From contig OX465283.1 of the NCBI GenBank assembly GCA_949987705.1, positions 71,929,720-71,993,719 on the forward strand: a stretch of DNA of 64,000 nucleotides, read 5' to 3'. The translations under genes were made by a program, and so were the position numbers. Of the stretch, positions 22,460 through 33,807 are shown one piece after another. The stretch is from Thereva unica. Lineage: Eukaryota; Arthropoda; Insecta; Diptera; Therevidae. The stretch's first letter is position 1. Every line of letters starts with the position of its first letter. Under the pieces are notes generated by a model that ran no database searches, had not been told where the DNA came from, and was given only the letters and a program-made list of their open reading frames with translations.

Positions 22460-24190
22460 TAATATCTTGAACTATCCAATAATTATGGAATACTGGGTAC
22501 CGTATCTAGCTAAATATTGCAAAAAAGTCCTGAAACAACAAATCCATTCGGGCAACAAAGAGCGAACACATGGGGAAACTTTCCAACATATGGAAGGCCT
22601 TGGCAAATCGGTCAAGCTTAGCAAAATTCTTTCCAACAAAATCTGCCAACCATCTAGGAGTACCGCGACCGCGCGGTGCGATTCTTCAGATTTGTCAACC
22701 AGATAGCTAAAACATATTCATCAGTCTACGTAATAGTAGGGGAGCCCAAGTGGGGGTTTTGGGATTTACTCAAGCGCGGCAGAGTAACATATGGAGGTAT
22801 ATCTTGCACCCTATTGAGTACAACAGGTCGATAGTTGTAAATAATCGAGCAGTTGAGTTTCAGTCTGCCAAATATTTAGGGACAATAGTAGAAGCCTAAC
22901 TCTATTGGTACTAGGACATAAACAACTTGATGAGCAGATTCCGGAGAATTCTGTTGGGTTGTCGCAGAGCTAGTGGATTCACATGGGGTTTAAAATCAAA
23001 ATCATGTACAATATCTACACTACCATCATAAGGCCAATGATAACATAAGGAGCATTATAGGACGCCGCACAGTGGGGCCCGCTCATATAAGGTTCTGCTC
23101 AAAACTCAATTTTCAAAATTTGGAAATTTTTCAAAAAAATTGTATCATCGTAGTTGTAATAATGTATCAGATCACGTGTAAAAATATTAAGTCGCTGACT
23201 GCTATGAGTCATCGAGCGCATGAGCATAAAGTTCATAGTTGAAGCAAAATTATACTTCTGCGAATAAGGAATGCCAGTTTATGCTCGATATAAAAACATT
23301 AATTTCTAACTTTTAACGATAAAATATGTGGAAGTATGTCAGCGACTTAATATTTTTACACGTGATACATTATTACAACTACGATGATACAATTTTTTTG
23401 AAAAATTTCCAAATTTTGAAAATTGAGTTTTGAGCAGAACCTTATATGAGCGGGCCCCACTGTGCGCCGCTTAAAATAGCTCCATCAAAGAATGGTTTGC
23501 TTTTCCACCACTACCGAGGCGGGGGTATTCGCACATTGGCGACAGTAAAGCTGGAGACTCTACTTAATTTTTGGGACAGCTCTACGTTGAAATAGAGAAA
23601 CAGCTGAGATCGAATTGACACCTGGGCAATACTATTCAGCGAAAGCCCTCTAGAATTCGGTGTTAAAGAAGAGATTGTAGAAGGGGGAGTTTATAGCCCG
23701 TTCTTTGAGCATACAAGAAAATCTGTCCTGATTTTTCCTTAGAATACTGCAAGCTGGGATCGTATGGTACAAGGATGGTTTCAAACCACAGACAGGCGTC
23801 GTTACCGGGATTTGAGGTGAAAGTGTGTAGCGTTCAGTAAAGTGTATAGCCATCAGTGGTCAGTCATTAGCGGACTAGGGGGAAGAACATGTAGCATATA
23901 AAATGCCCGTGCTGCAACTATTCCGGTCTGATGGAAGGGCGACCATAACCTCCTAGCGGTGGCCACTAGTAACTAGGCTATTTCTAAGTAAGGTTGGCGT
24001 TAGACTAATAGACGTAAAAAACATACCGGATACTAAGAAAAACGACGACGACCACGGTAACGAAAAAGGCGAATTTTCTAATGGAACGTACGACCTCTGT
24101 ACAGAACTCGAGCTGTGTTGATAGACCATCAGCACCTTTCCCGACTGCTGGCGGTACAAAGGTATCGAGGTGTCAACTGCGACTCGGATC
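22460..24190 (+). mobile_element. I/Loa-like LINE remnant, split by a MITE
   Basis: Plus-strand pieces lie in ORF2 order. VKLSKILSNKICQPS (about 22610-22655) is the linker before RT. RAVEFQSAKYLGTIVEA and CRRASGFTWGLKSKS (about 22850-23010) are the palm/thumb side (AKYLG and G..WGLK motifs). After the 23068-23464 insertion, WYKDGF then TGVVTGI (about 23770-23815) is a mutated RNase H start, where related elements have YTDGSK. Most of RT is missing, so this is an internally deleted, multiply frameshifted copy. The minus-strand frames at 23650-24192 are shadows. Confidence 0.7.
23068..23464. mobile_element. 397-bp MITE with CACAGTG ends and 5-bp duplication (Transib-like)
   Basis: It starts CACAGTGGGGCCCGCTCATA and ends with the reverse complement; the arms stay nearly identical for about 130 bp. 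CGCCG flanks both sides (23063-23067 and 23465-23469), a 5-bp GC-rich target duplication. Termini related to CACWATG and 5-bp GC-rich duplications are known properties of Transib elements. CACAGTG is also the consensus heptamer of RAG recombination signals, consistent with the known Transib-RAG relationship. There is no transposase inside. The insertion interrupts the LINE at 22.5-24.2 kb, so it is younger than that LINE. Confidence 0.75.
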
Positions 24191-24194
24191 ATTA

Positions 24195-25782
24195 GGGGTC
24201 GTCCATTAATTACGTGAGGCGTTTAGGGGGGGGAGGGGGTCGAGCCAAACCTCACCAAATCTCACCTGGGGGAGAGGGAGGGTCTCGGCAAATCTCACGT
24301 ATTTTTTTTTTTTTAAACACACAGTGTAAAATTGCGCGAAAATTGGGTTAAATTAAGTAAAACGTGTTTCTCCACTAAAGACCCCCATTGACTTACAGGC
24401 CGGCCGACAGAACTAAGCTTGACTCAGTCTAACTGAGGGATGAGTCTGACAGGCCGTGGCATGTAGGTAAAGTCCTGATTCCTTACACACACAGGCGAAA
24501 ACGACTGCTTAGCATAGCAGGTTATTTATTCAAGTGCAAAAATGCTCATGGCCCCAACGAAAGCTTCAAGCCTCACGCCGCCGTGAACACAAAAGAGCAA
24601 AAAAGCGCAAACGCGATGGTGGATGGTTTTCACGACTAGCTCGCGCCTTGCTTTCCGTTCCGAGTGCATACGGTGTGAATTCTTAGTGAATAGAAGTTCA
24701 GATCTTCAGGCCCGAACTGACGATAAATGCGAGTTTCGTCAGCTTTCTTGACCTGCAGGCCCCATACTAGTGATGAGCAAGACTAGTTTTGCACATTTAG
24801 CAAGACCAAGAAATACCAAGACAAGACAAGGATAAGTCAAGACTGCAAGATCAGGATAGCAAGGCTTTTTGCTCATCACTAAGGGGCAAAAGTTTTCCAG
24901 TAATGAGCAAAACGTCTTGTCTTGCAGGACAAAGACAATTCAGCAGGACAAAGACAAGACTGCAAGACTTTTTGCAAGACTTTTAGCAAGACTTTTTCGA
25001 AGGCTTTTTGCTCACCACTGCAAGACTTTAGGCATTTAGTGATGAGCAATGTAGTCTTATTTTGTCCTGTCTTGTCTTGTTCCTGCTTTGGTCTTGCTTA
25101 ATGTACAATAAAAGGAAGAATTGCAAGAAAAGTCTTGCTCATCACTACCCCATACAGTTGGCGGCCAGGAGTGTTTAGGGATACTTGGCCTCAAACTTTC
25201 AGGCCACGGCCTGCTGGCGACCTGTGTGTAAATTGGGGCCTTAAGATAGGGGTAAATCCTACACAAAAATTGGTTGTCGATTGTGAAACGTGTGTCTCGT
25301 CAAATGCTGCAGAGTACGAGCCAAGTAACACTGACCCGCAAAAAGGCCCTTAGAATTTAGAACTACTTGTGTGTCCACTACAAACGGAAAAGTGAGTGGA
25401 ATAGAGGAGGGCAAGGCGTCCAAATTATCAGTTATCTCAAATAAAATCTTGCTCCCAACACCCCCTTCCGCTCAGATGAACTTTTTACACGCTTTTCACT
25501 CCGAATTTTAATCGGATTTCACTACGGTTACGAACAAGGATTTTAAATTCGAGGGTCTTTCCTGCAGTTCTATATTCTAAGAAAAGGCCCACTTTGCTGT
25601 GGTTACGATCGTAAATACGTATTTTTAGTGTAAATACTAGATTTTTTTTAAATTTGAAAAATCTCACGTGAGATTAGGGGGGGAGGGAGGGGGTCGAGCC
25701 AAATCTCACGAAATCTCACCAAGGGGGGAGGGGGGGTCGAAAAATCCCAAAAATCACCTCACGTAATTTATGGATGACCCCT
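24195..25782. mobile_element. 1.6-kb TIR element with TTA duplication (PIF/Harbinger-like)
   Basis: The left end GGGGTCGTCCATTAATTACG is mirrored at the right by CGTAATTTATGGATGACCCC. Subterminal copies of GGGGGTCGAGCCAAA and AATCTCACGT occur at both ends. TTA flanks both sides (24192-24194 and 25783-25785). The TWA duplication plus a GGGG start point to PIF/Harbinger. The core has no transposase. Parts of it (24694-24765) match 28302-28387, and 25180-25230 matches 30181-30235, so related filler DNA exists outside. It encloses the hAT-like element 24768-25147. Confidence 0.75.
24768..25147. mobile_element. 380-bp hAT-like MITE with 8-bp duplication, nested
   Basis: It starts TAGTGATGAGCAAGACT and ends with AGTCTTGCTCATCACTA. 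The 8-bp CCCCATAC is present immediately before and after (24760-24767 and 25148-25155). Eight-base duplications and TAG-start ends are hallmarks of the hAT superfamily. The inside is built from repeated GCAAGACTTTT and AAGACAAGAC words and contains additional internal copies of the terminal word (GCTCATCACTA near 24870, AGTGATGAGCAA near 25039), as if several ends had been compounded. No coding content. Confidence 0.85.
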
Positions 25783-25785
25783 TAT

Positions 25786-26515
25786 CTTGTTGGTATGGTA
25801 CTTCGAGAGCCCATTCCAACGCCAAAAAGCTTTGTATCCGCTGAGCAGGCTCGAATCAACACTGCACTACGCAATGAAATAACCAGAAACAGCTACGGTC
25901 ATGCGGTCAGAAAAGTCAGTCTTTAAAAACTGTCATTAGTACACTGTAAAAATATATGTTAATTCACAGTGCAAATATACAGTAAAATAAAAAATTAGCG
26001 ATATGAAATAATTGAGAATCTCCAATATGTACTGCATATGACGTATATTTTACACAGTATTGTGTATTTATCTAAACCGTTTATGTAGGAAAATTGCAAT
26101 ATTTTTTACTATATTTATCTATGCTATGTACTGAAAAAATCTTACAGTAAGAGGCGTAATTTTAGAACATATATTTTCAGTAAAATTACAAATTGGTTAT
26201 TGGAATGTATGGTTTAAATTTTTTCTCAGATGTATATAATTCACAGGCAAAAATTGAATACTAAGCTTAAATACCAAATTGTTTTTAAGCTAAGCCCAGC
26301 ACTTTGATTTTTATCATGGTCTGCCAGTTATTGTAGCAGCCAAGAAATTTTGATAGACAATTGTCTCACCTATATGCTTAACAAGTCATGGTGAGCAAAA
26401 TGCTATTTGGTTATGTATAGAGAGTAGGCATAATCCAGGTAAATTTTGTACAGCGTACTACTGATTCCATCTTAGGTAGAAGTCGTAGAGATTGAGACGA
26501 CTGGTTCGATAATAA
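25786..26515. other. Non-coding; diffuse CACTGTAAAA-type repeat
   Basis: Around 25933-26240 words such as TACACTGTAAAAATATATG and TTTTACACAGTATTG recur in both orientations, hinting at a degraded MITE with ACTGTAAAA ends, but boundaries cannot be fixed. No gene. Confidence 0.35.
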
Positions 26516-27790
26516 ATGCAAGCTAGCAACGGAACGCAGCAGTCTCAGAGAACACGGGCACGCGAAGAGAACTATAAAGAGCTCAGAAACGAAGAAAAGA
26601 TAATTCACAGACGAAAAAATAATGAGAGAAAAATGTCGCTTGTGAACTTGATAAGTACAGAGAACGACGGCCGCACCAGGCTCGGAAGTTTCACGGAAGA
26701 GTCCGCAGTATGCCCCAATTTACACCATGTTGCACATGCTGCGAAGGAAAAAAGGGTATCTGAACACCGATCCTAAAGGCATCTTGGAGCGATGGGAGTA
26801 GAGCTTCAATAAATTACAAAATGAGGAGCTTCCCGAGAATTTAGATGCTCCACCAATATCTGATGATAATTCTATGCTGTCACCACCCCAGCTTGGAAGA
26901 AGTTAGCAGAGCCAGAACCGGGCTCAAAAACAACAAGGTCACTAGGTTTGGAAAGCCTACATTGCACCAAGCGATTCATGAATTAATTGCGCAAGTATGG
27001 GAGCAGGAAGCGATGCCAGAAGACTAGAGAAAAGGCATCCTCTGCTCGGTACATTAAAAAGGAGATATCATAACGCACACTGATTAACGAGGTATAACGT
27101 TGTTGAGTGGAGCGTATAAGATATTTTCCGCTATCCTACAAAACAGAATGGCTCCGTACGGCAGAAACATCATAGTCATAGCCCATACCAGTGTGGCTTA
27201 AACCCAGGCAAATCAACAACTGACCAGATTTTCACCTTGAGGCAGGCTATGGAAAAATGTTAGAGTTTCAAAACTCAATTCAACATCTCTTCATAGTGTC
27301 GCGTACAGTCCAGAATGGCGAAGGTTCTATTAAAATTCTCGACGCTAGAATTGAAATAATTTATTTAAATTATTCAAAATTCCATAAATAATTAAAATTA
27401 AACAAAAACTAGAAGTTGTCCTAAAACGTCTTTCCTGGCTGCCTACGTTTCGGAGAATCCTTAATTAAAATCAACAGCTACCCGATATAAAAAATATCTT
27501 CTTCTTTACTTCAGGAAACACTCAATCGTAATAACGTTAAGTGTTTTACTTATTATTCGTTTGACAATAGACTTGAAAGCTGCCTATGATAGCATAGCCA
27601 AAGTAAAACTCTACAAAGCCATGAAAGAATTCAACATCCAAACTGACAAGACTATGTATGTTGACCATGGCCAATGGGACAAGCTACGTAAAGGTAAGGG
27701 CCAATTAACATCCATAACGGACTCCGACAAGGGGACGGCTCAGAATCGGAACCGGTGGAGAGAACCGTTGTGAGAGGCCAGGACGGGATC
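26516..27790 (+). mobile_element. RTE-like LINE, pre-RT and RT region, interrupted
   Basis: Plus-strand order follows a LINE ORF2. It starts with TQQSQRTRAREENYKELRNE (26534 on). Next comes the EEVSRARTGLKNNKVT linker, LHQAIHELIAQVWEQEAMPED (to 27027), then across frameshifts [20 protein letters not shown] (about 27090-27150). IDLKAAYDSIAKVKLYKAM (from about 27570) carries the first catalytic Asp. An unrelated AT-rich block of about 240 bp (about 27300-27545) separates the fingers and palm. Downstream a LRQGDG remnant is visible (about 27720-27740), after which the match fades. It is inactive, and of the same type as the fragment at 10.7-12.3 kb. Confidence 0.85.
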
Positions 27791-28405
27791 CCGGTTGCAG
27801 AACCGTGCAAGTAGAAGAACAGGAGTATAGCCGCAGTCTTTCAAGCAGATGTGTATGGTATATTGGCATATACGTTTGAAAACTTAAGACAAACCTCTCT
27901 AACAGGCAGATCTTTATACTATTTAACAGCCAAACATCAATTAAAGCGATAAAGTTCTATAGGACCAAGTTAAAATTGGAATGTTCCATTAGGGATTAAA
28001 GGAGAATAAGTAAGTTAAAATTAATTTGGGAATGACAGCGCTATCGAGTTCGGAGTTATCAATTCAGTCGTTTTTTCGTGGACGAATCCATCAGGACTTC
28101 GAAGACAATCAAAAGGTCAATGGCTTAATCGTTTTCATCGGCCCGGAACCGGCTAATGGGATACTCATCAGTCTGGTAAAAAACGAACCTAGACGATTGG
28201 TCTCTGATGGAATAGACCGAGCACTGGATAGTTTAGCTTGGCAGATTGTTAGTTCAACTGAAAAAAATCTTAGTGGCCTCAACGAAAAATGCAGACTGCA
28301 TAGAAGTTCAGATCTTCGGGCCCGGTCTGACGATAAATACCCATAGACATAAAGATTTTTGTCAGTTTCCTGGACTGTAGACGCCATGTGGTGTTATTAT
28401 TATAA
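27791..28405. other. Non-coding repeat-derived segment
   Basis: About 28302-28387 (AGAAGTTCAGATCTTC and flanks) matches 24694-24765 inside the TTA-flanked element. GGAGAATAAGTAAGT near 28000 is echoed by GGGGAATAAGTAAGT near 30577. The overlapping 106- and 92-codon frames on opposite strands lack domains and probably reflect the repeat, not a gene. Confidence 0.45.
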
Positions 28406-29231
28406 TAGTCCAGTCAAATTAGAGGTTTGACTGGAAGATAATTCGGAAGTTGCTGAAAATTGGAACAGCCCTTAAAAACATTATTATACATAAGCTGTAG
28501 AGACTGCCACGCGATTGGACGACTGCAAACTTTTTTATTCAAGGTCAAAGGGTCAAAATATCAGTTTTTTGCAAATATATGCTAAACCGTACGTCTTATC
28601 AGAAAATTGTGTTTACAACGTTTATAGATTAGGCGATTATCTACAAAAAAATATATTATACATTTTCTTGTAGGAATTGCCATTTCTGAGATATTGTCTT
28701 TTTAATAAGTTAAAATACTCATATTCTATCATTCCCGACTTGTAAAGGTCATCAGAAATTTAATAAATCCTTTGTTGGAGTACGCGGCTAATATTTTCAG
28801 GGGTGATTCCTGGATGTCTTTGGAGAAAAAAATTGTTCTACAGAGGGCGGCTATCTCCACTATCCACTAAGATACAGGGTGATTAGGGAAAAAATTTTGT
28901 TTTTTTTTTAAATTTACTGAAATTTGAATAACTCCTAAAGTAATTATCATAAAGTAGCCTAATTAGGCTCATCTTTTAGGTAAATGTGTATTCTTTTATT
29001 TGGTATAAAGCACAGCAACGAGTGAGTGACTCCGTTCAAAAAATATATAGGCTCAAACCAAAACTGATATTTTGACCCTTTGACCTTGAATAAAAAAGTT
29101 TGCAGTCGTCCAATCGCGTGGCAGTCTCTACAGCTTATGTATAATAATGTTTTTAAGGGCTGTTCCAATTTTCAGCAACTTCCGAATTATCTTCCAATTA
29201 TGGCGCTTTTTCGTCTATTTTGACTGGACTA
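28406..29231. mobile_element. 826-bp fold-back/TIR element with near-identical arms
   Basis: The ends are TAGTCCAGTCAAA and its reverse complement TTTGACTGGACTA. After a short divergent stretch, about 135 bp of the left arm (28433-28569) appear identical to the reverse complement of the right arm (29060-29199). TAA flanks both sides (28403-28405 and 29232-29234). A TA duplication with ends starting GTCCAG is equally possible, so PIF/Harbinger and Tc1/mariner cannot be separated. The interior is AT-rich without transposase. It sits at the 3' end of the RNase H LINE that follows. Confidence 0.75.
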
Positions 29232-29249
29232 TAAGGAATGAGGGGGCAA

Positions 29250-30030
29250 CCTATATGGTGAACACTGCGGCCAAGTTAGGCCTATTGTGTACGTACCCCA
29301 CTAGCGGAACAAACTATCAGCCTTCCGGATGAAGGCAAGAAGGTCTTTAATTGATGAAGACCGGACTTGGGCAGGGCTCAAGAACTCTCTGATAAACGTT
29401 CTTCTTCTAAACCAGATCAGAGCAGGACATTCACAAAGAATATGTGTGGAAGTCTCGTCGCCTTCCAAGCAGAGTCTTCATTCTGTCTCTTGAGACAGTC
29501 CTAGGTTGTGGAGGTGGTACCGCAATCCTACATGGCCAGTGAGACTACCCACCAGCAGCCTTGAGTCCGCTCTGTTTAAAGTGATAGTGCCCCAAAGGGT
29601 TTTATAAGATCTTTAGCTTGTCTAAGATCTGGGACTGACTCCCAATAGGCTAGGTTTATTCCCTTAATCCACTCTTATATCAAGGATTTGAAGGTGGACC
29701 AAGAGATGACACAGAAGGGTTCTGGACCCTGGAACAACGTCTCAAACCCCTCCCTCGTGAGGCTGTCTGCAGCCTCATTTCCCTCGATACCCCAGTGTCC
29801 GGGACCCAACAGAGCGAGACCTAATTTCTTCTGGTCAGGCTCTGGAGTACGTCAAAACACCCTGCTGCTATTTTGGAAGAAAACTTCCACGTTCCACTCC
29901 TTTCACACCTTTCTCAAGGTTGAGCCTAGCGCAAGTCGCAATGGCATGTATTTCAATCTGGAAAACAGAGAGCCACTTACCCATTGCAAGAGACCTTGGA
30001 GTTGGGTCCTGCGACATCACCATATGGTGA
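29250..30030 (-). mobile_element. RNase H-bearing LINE 3' end
   Basis: The minus strand reads SVFQIEIHAIATCARL (catalytic Glu region, about 29935-29970), then LCWVP and, after a one-base shift, GHWGIEGNEAADSLTREGFE with QGPEP (about 29810-29720). That is the last RNase H motif with its His and Asp. Downstream are a GINLAYWESVPDLRQAK stretch (about 29670-29620) and an intact zinc-knuckle-like segment CLEGDETSTHILCECPAL (about 29475-29420). It ends in LLAFIRKADSLF. Relatives lie at 40.4-41.2 kb (same NLAYWES.P.LRQ segment) and 41.3-42.1 kb. The 144-codon plus-strand frame here is a shadow. Confidence 0.85.
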
Positions 30031-30036
30031 TACTTG

Positions 30037-30180
30037 GGGCGTTTTCAAAAATTCAGCTTTCTGCAGCAGTCGGATCAGTCAAATGCTTGCTGTGTTTGCT
30101 TATAAATTTTAACTTCAGCTGAATATTTGTACAGTTTACTGCTTTGACCCCTGCAGACGGCTGAATTTTTGAAGACGCCC
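30037..30180. mobile_element. 144-bp MITE
   Basis: The first 30 bases (start GGGCGTTTTCAAAAATTCAG) and the reverse complement of the last 30 (start GGGCGTCTTCAAAAATTCAG) differ at about three positions. TTG flanks both sides (30034-30036 and 30181-30183), a likely 3-bp duplication. The GGGCG start fits the PIF/Harbinger group, but TTG is not the canonical TWA target, so the assignment is tentative. Confidence 0.7.
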
Positions 30181-33130
30181 TTGGCCTCACAGCGAGAAAC
30201 TGTCAGGCCATGGTCTGACAGCGGCCTGTATGTAAATTACTGAATTGGATCGCTTATATGAACGTTCGACCATATTCCTTACGTAGTGTGTACGTCAGTT
30301 AGCTCTGATACATACATATGTATCAGAGTAGCAAGTGCGCATGCCTCTATAACAGTCGCGCATGAATATGAAGGGCACGCCGACGCAATAACCGAGTGCG
30401 GCGTGCCATCACAGATCTTCTCGCGTGCTACGCACTGGCACGCTTGCCATAGGTTGACGACCGCTGAACTAAACAAAATATATGGTGTCTTGTGTGGCGG
30501 CTCTGTCGCGCTAAACAGAGTCCGCTGGACTGCTGGACTGGATGTATTTCCTCCCTCTGTCCAATAATGGGTTAAAGGGGAATAAGTAAGTAAAGTTGTA
30601 TGGCCACTGTTCCATTGGATTTTCCGAGGCTTCAGTAAATTCGAGTTCTATCTGTTAGGGATTTCTGAATTATAAAGCTCTACTCGTACAAATAGGTGAA
30701 ACGAGAGTTAAGACAATCGTTTGAACCAGGTTTTTTGGCAAAACGTGGATGTTTTGAAAATGTTTAAATTCTATGAAGAAATTATGTCGGCTGCTCAATA
30801 GTAATGATTTCCAGTCATGTCTAATTTTATGGATATGAAGACATTTATAATGGGTCGATATCTGAATAAACTCCCTACGTCGCGTCGCATCAGTGCAATA
30901 AGACGTGCCTATTTAAATAACCTTCAATATGTCATGGAATATGTGTTATACCTCTAATTATTTCTATGTATGTCATTCGTAATGAATGGAAACACTAGGC
31001 ATGATTAACAATGACCTGATTTGAGAATTATAAGCAGTTGAAATAAATCAATGGCATAACAAAAAAAGTTTATTTTTAATTGCTTTCATTCCTACGTGAA
31101 TTTATTTTTCGTAAACTTCCTCCGAAATCTCATTGAAAACTACCACGTCTATTAACGTGAAATTCCCATCGATTTGCTTCCGCTTTAATGAAGGTAATGA
31201 AAATACAACCGCAAAACCACTAAATATCGTAAATAGCACACGATCCTCCATTTATGTATTTCATTTTTGGCAAATATGAAATGTTTCGTTGTTTATTGAC
31301 CAGGCCGAGGCTCTACATTTTAGCTTTACTGCCCAATACCATTTAGCGATTAATTTTCTTTCAATGGAAAACCCCAACTTAATAAGACCAATGATGACAC
31401 GAAATTTCAGAAGCAATTAAAATTTATTTTTATCCATCGATTAGATATGACATGGGCTACGTCGATTCGAACAGGTGTACTACATACACCTGGCAAAGTA
31501 CTTCTTTCGCTTATGGAGGGTTTGGAGAGTTTTTTTTTAGTATGTTTTCCGGTCTTGTTTATTTCGACAGAAAAAAGTTCACCTTTTCCCGGCTGTACAA
31601 CGTTTTAAAACATCGCAATCCAGGAAGATGGGTGGTGAAAATCGATAAAAGTGGTCCAGAAAATGTTTCGGTCGGCCGTTGGACAAGAGAGGGAGAGAAA
31701 AATGCTTCCGGGTCTGAAAACGTCTACTTTTTTGTAGACGAAGAGGAATTGTCCGTTCCTAACTTACTCAGAACTCATTTAGAATGAGATTTAAAAAAAA
31801 AATAAAATCTTATTAAAAAGCTTGAAGTAGTTGAAAATGCTATAAATTATGCTATTTACCAGAAAATGGGAAGCACTTAAGTGCTTGAAATTTATGATAA
31901 TAGCTTCCAGTGTGAAATTGAAAGTGGCGTTTAAAAGCCCAAGAAAAATAATTTAATATAATTTAGTGCAGAAGAAGAGACTCTCCTTATCGTAGAACTA
32001 TGCTATTACAACGATGATGGAGCATCACAAGAAGTAACCACCCCTTACCCCTCAAAGCATCTTCTCAAACTGCTGAGCATAGTTAAACTTTTACATTCCC
32101 AACACGTAACAAATGGCTTGTCCTATAAATAATTAATATAACACTAAAATGCCCAGACAAAAATTTGAATGTTTAAAGAAAAAATTTAACCTAAACATAT
32201 GCTAAACACAAATAAGAATTTAAAAAAATGACCCTAAAAGTATGCAAGAAAATAAATAAATGGCCCACAGAGACGCTACGTGCGCCCACAGAGGCGACAC
32301 AAGAAATAAAATTCCAACACACTTTAATTTAATAAAAAAATTCACAAATCATTTTATTTATGGCCTGTCACTCACTTAAATATTTAAAATTCATCACTTT
32401 CAAAATATCACATAAATTTGAATTAATGGCGGATTAATGAAATTGAATGATTGCAATTAGTCACTGATTGTTAATTGTATAGATCTAGATAACTTGATTA
32501 ATGTAATCAGACGGTAACTCGCTGATTTTATTGAAATTTTGAGGGTTAACTCTTTTCTTGGAACTTAATTGAATAATATCAAAAAATAATTGAAACGGAA
32601 CTAAATGGGAGGATCGATAACGTTTGTGGAGAACAATTTTTTAACTTTTGTTGAGATTTTGAAATACCCAACAGATTTATGTTTTTATATAAAGGCAAAT
32701 AAGGAAAAAGACAGAAGAAAAAATATCAATAGTCTGACCTTCGTGAGTAACCAGCTAATAGTTTTACTTTGTGTTGTAAAAAAATTTGTCTAGAGATACC
32801 TAAACTGGGCATTCAAGTATTAAACAATCAGGGAGGCGATTCGTCGATCGTTTAAAAAGTACGAGCCCCTGAATCAGATGGCTATTATCATAGCTACTGT
32901 TCTTTTGAAATTTTTGCTGCAATAGAAGACTAGTACGCCCAGCTCACCTACAATCTGTAGTCCGCGCACATTGCAGTCTGGACGTTACTTTATCAATATA
33001 ACAACTCGAACATGGAAAAATGTTCTGTGGGACTCGTAAAAACATTTTAAAGTTCAAACGTAATACTTATGGCCTTCTGCTAGAGCAGCCTGGAGACACC
33101 TAGCATATCCTAATCCGCTCCTAGCACATC
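30181..33130. other. No gene recognised
   Basis: The first 60 bases (30181-30240, with CAGGCCATGG and GCGGCCTGTATGTAAATT) match 25180-25232. The rest is AT-rich. A 111-codon plus frame (31452-31787) is the longest here, but has no domain I recognise and no splice or repeat context supporting it. Confidence 0.4.
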
Positions 33131-33459
33131 CACGGTCCTTCGCCTATCCCACTTTCCCATCTACATAACTTTCCTTCTCTCTTCTTCCCTCTTTACGTTC
33201 CTGATTCCTCCTATCGTAGCCTTAACTAGTCCTTCACCGTTCCACCAAGCGCATGCTATCGGTTGGTTGATGAGATAACGTTTCATAACACTCCAGCAAG
33301 TTGTTCTCGATACGAGTAGGTGGAATAAAATATCGCGGCTAGGTTGTGACAGTTCCTTCCTTCCTTCCTTCTCTGCTGTTCGACATTGTATACGAAAAAT
33401 AGATTGTCGACAGTACAAAGAGACCTTCCCTAAGCCTCTAGTCTGTCACATAAAAAAAA
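33131..33459 (+). mobile_element. tRNA-derived SINE, copy 2 (head lost)
   Basis: From CACATCCACGGTCCTTCGCC onward the sequence follows the body of the SINE at 1735-2226 and 44891-45352. It has the CT-rich block, ACCAAGCGCATGC, GGTTGGTTGATGAGAT, CATAACACTCCAGC, a (TTCC)n tract, ATAGATTGTCGACAG, and the CACATA plus A-run end. The tRNA-like A and B boxes are missing, so it is 5'-truncated or replaced at the head and cannot be transcribed from its own promoter. Confidence 0.85.
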
Positions 33460-33807
33460 TTCTCTTATAGAAACTTGGTTGCAAGTTCCAACGCTACATT
33501 CTTGTTCAAGTTCGAGGTTCATTGTCTCAAAGACTTTCCGAATCGCTCCCGTTTCAAAGTAACTAGCGTGCGCCAGAAGATGCCACGGCAAATAACTACA
33601 GGCAGATTCCTCCCCGAAGCCTTCTGCTGTTTTCGAATCAGTGAATAGCAAAAGATCAAACTTCTTCAGCTCGCTTCCTCTTCTCTCCTCTTTTTCTGAC
33701 TGTATTTTGATGTAGAAATCCTTCCACGAGATATGTCGGCCAATAGAGCGAAATGTCTTCCATGGACAGGTTTAGCGAAAGGGTGATATATAACTCCTAA
33801 ACGCCGA

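Noticed and set aside
29688..30122. 144-codon plus-strand frame
   Set aside because: It lies antisense to a clear LINE RNase H segment and overlaps the 30037-30180 MITE; composition explained by the element.
31452..31787. 111-codon plus-strand frame
   Set aside because: No recognisable domain, no repeat or splice context; one frame of this length is expected by chance in 64 kb.
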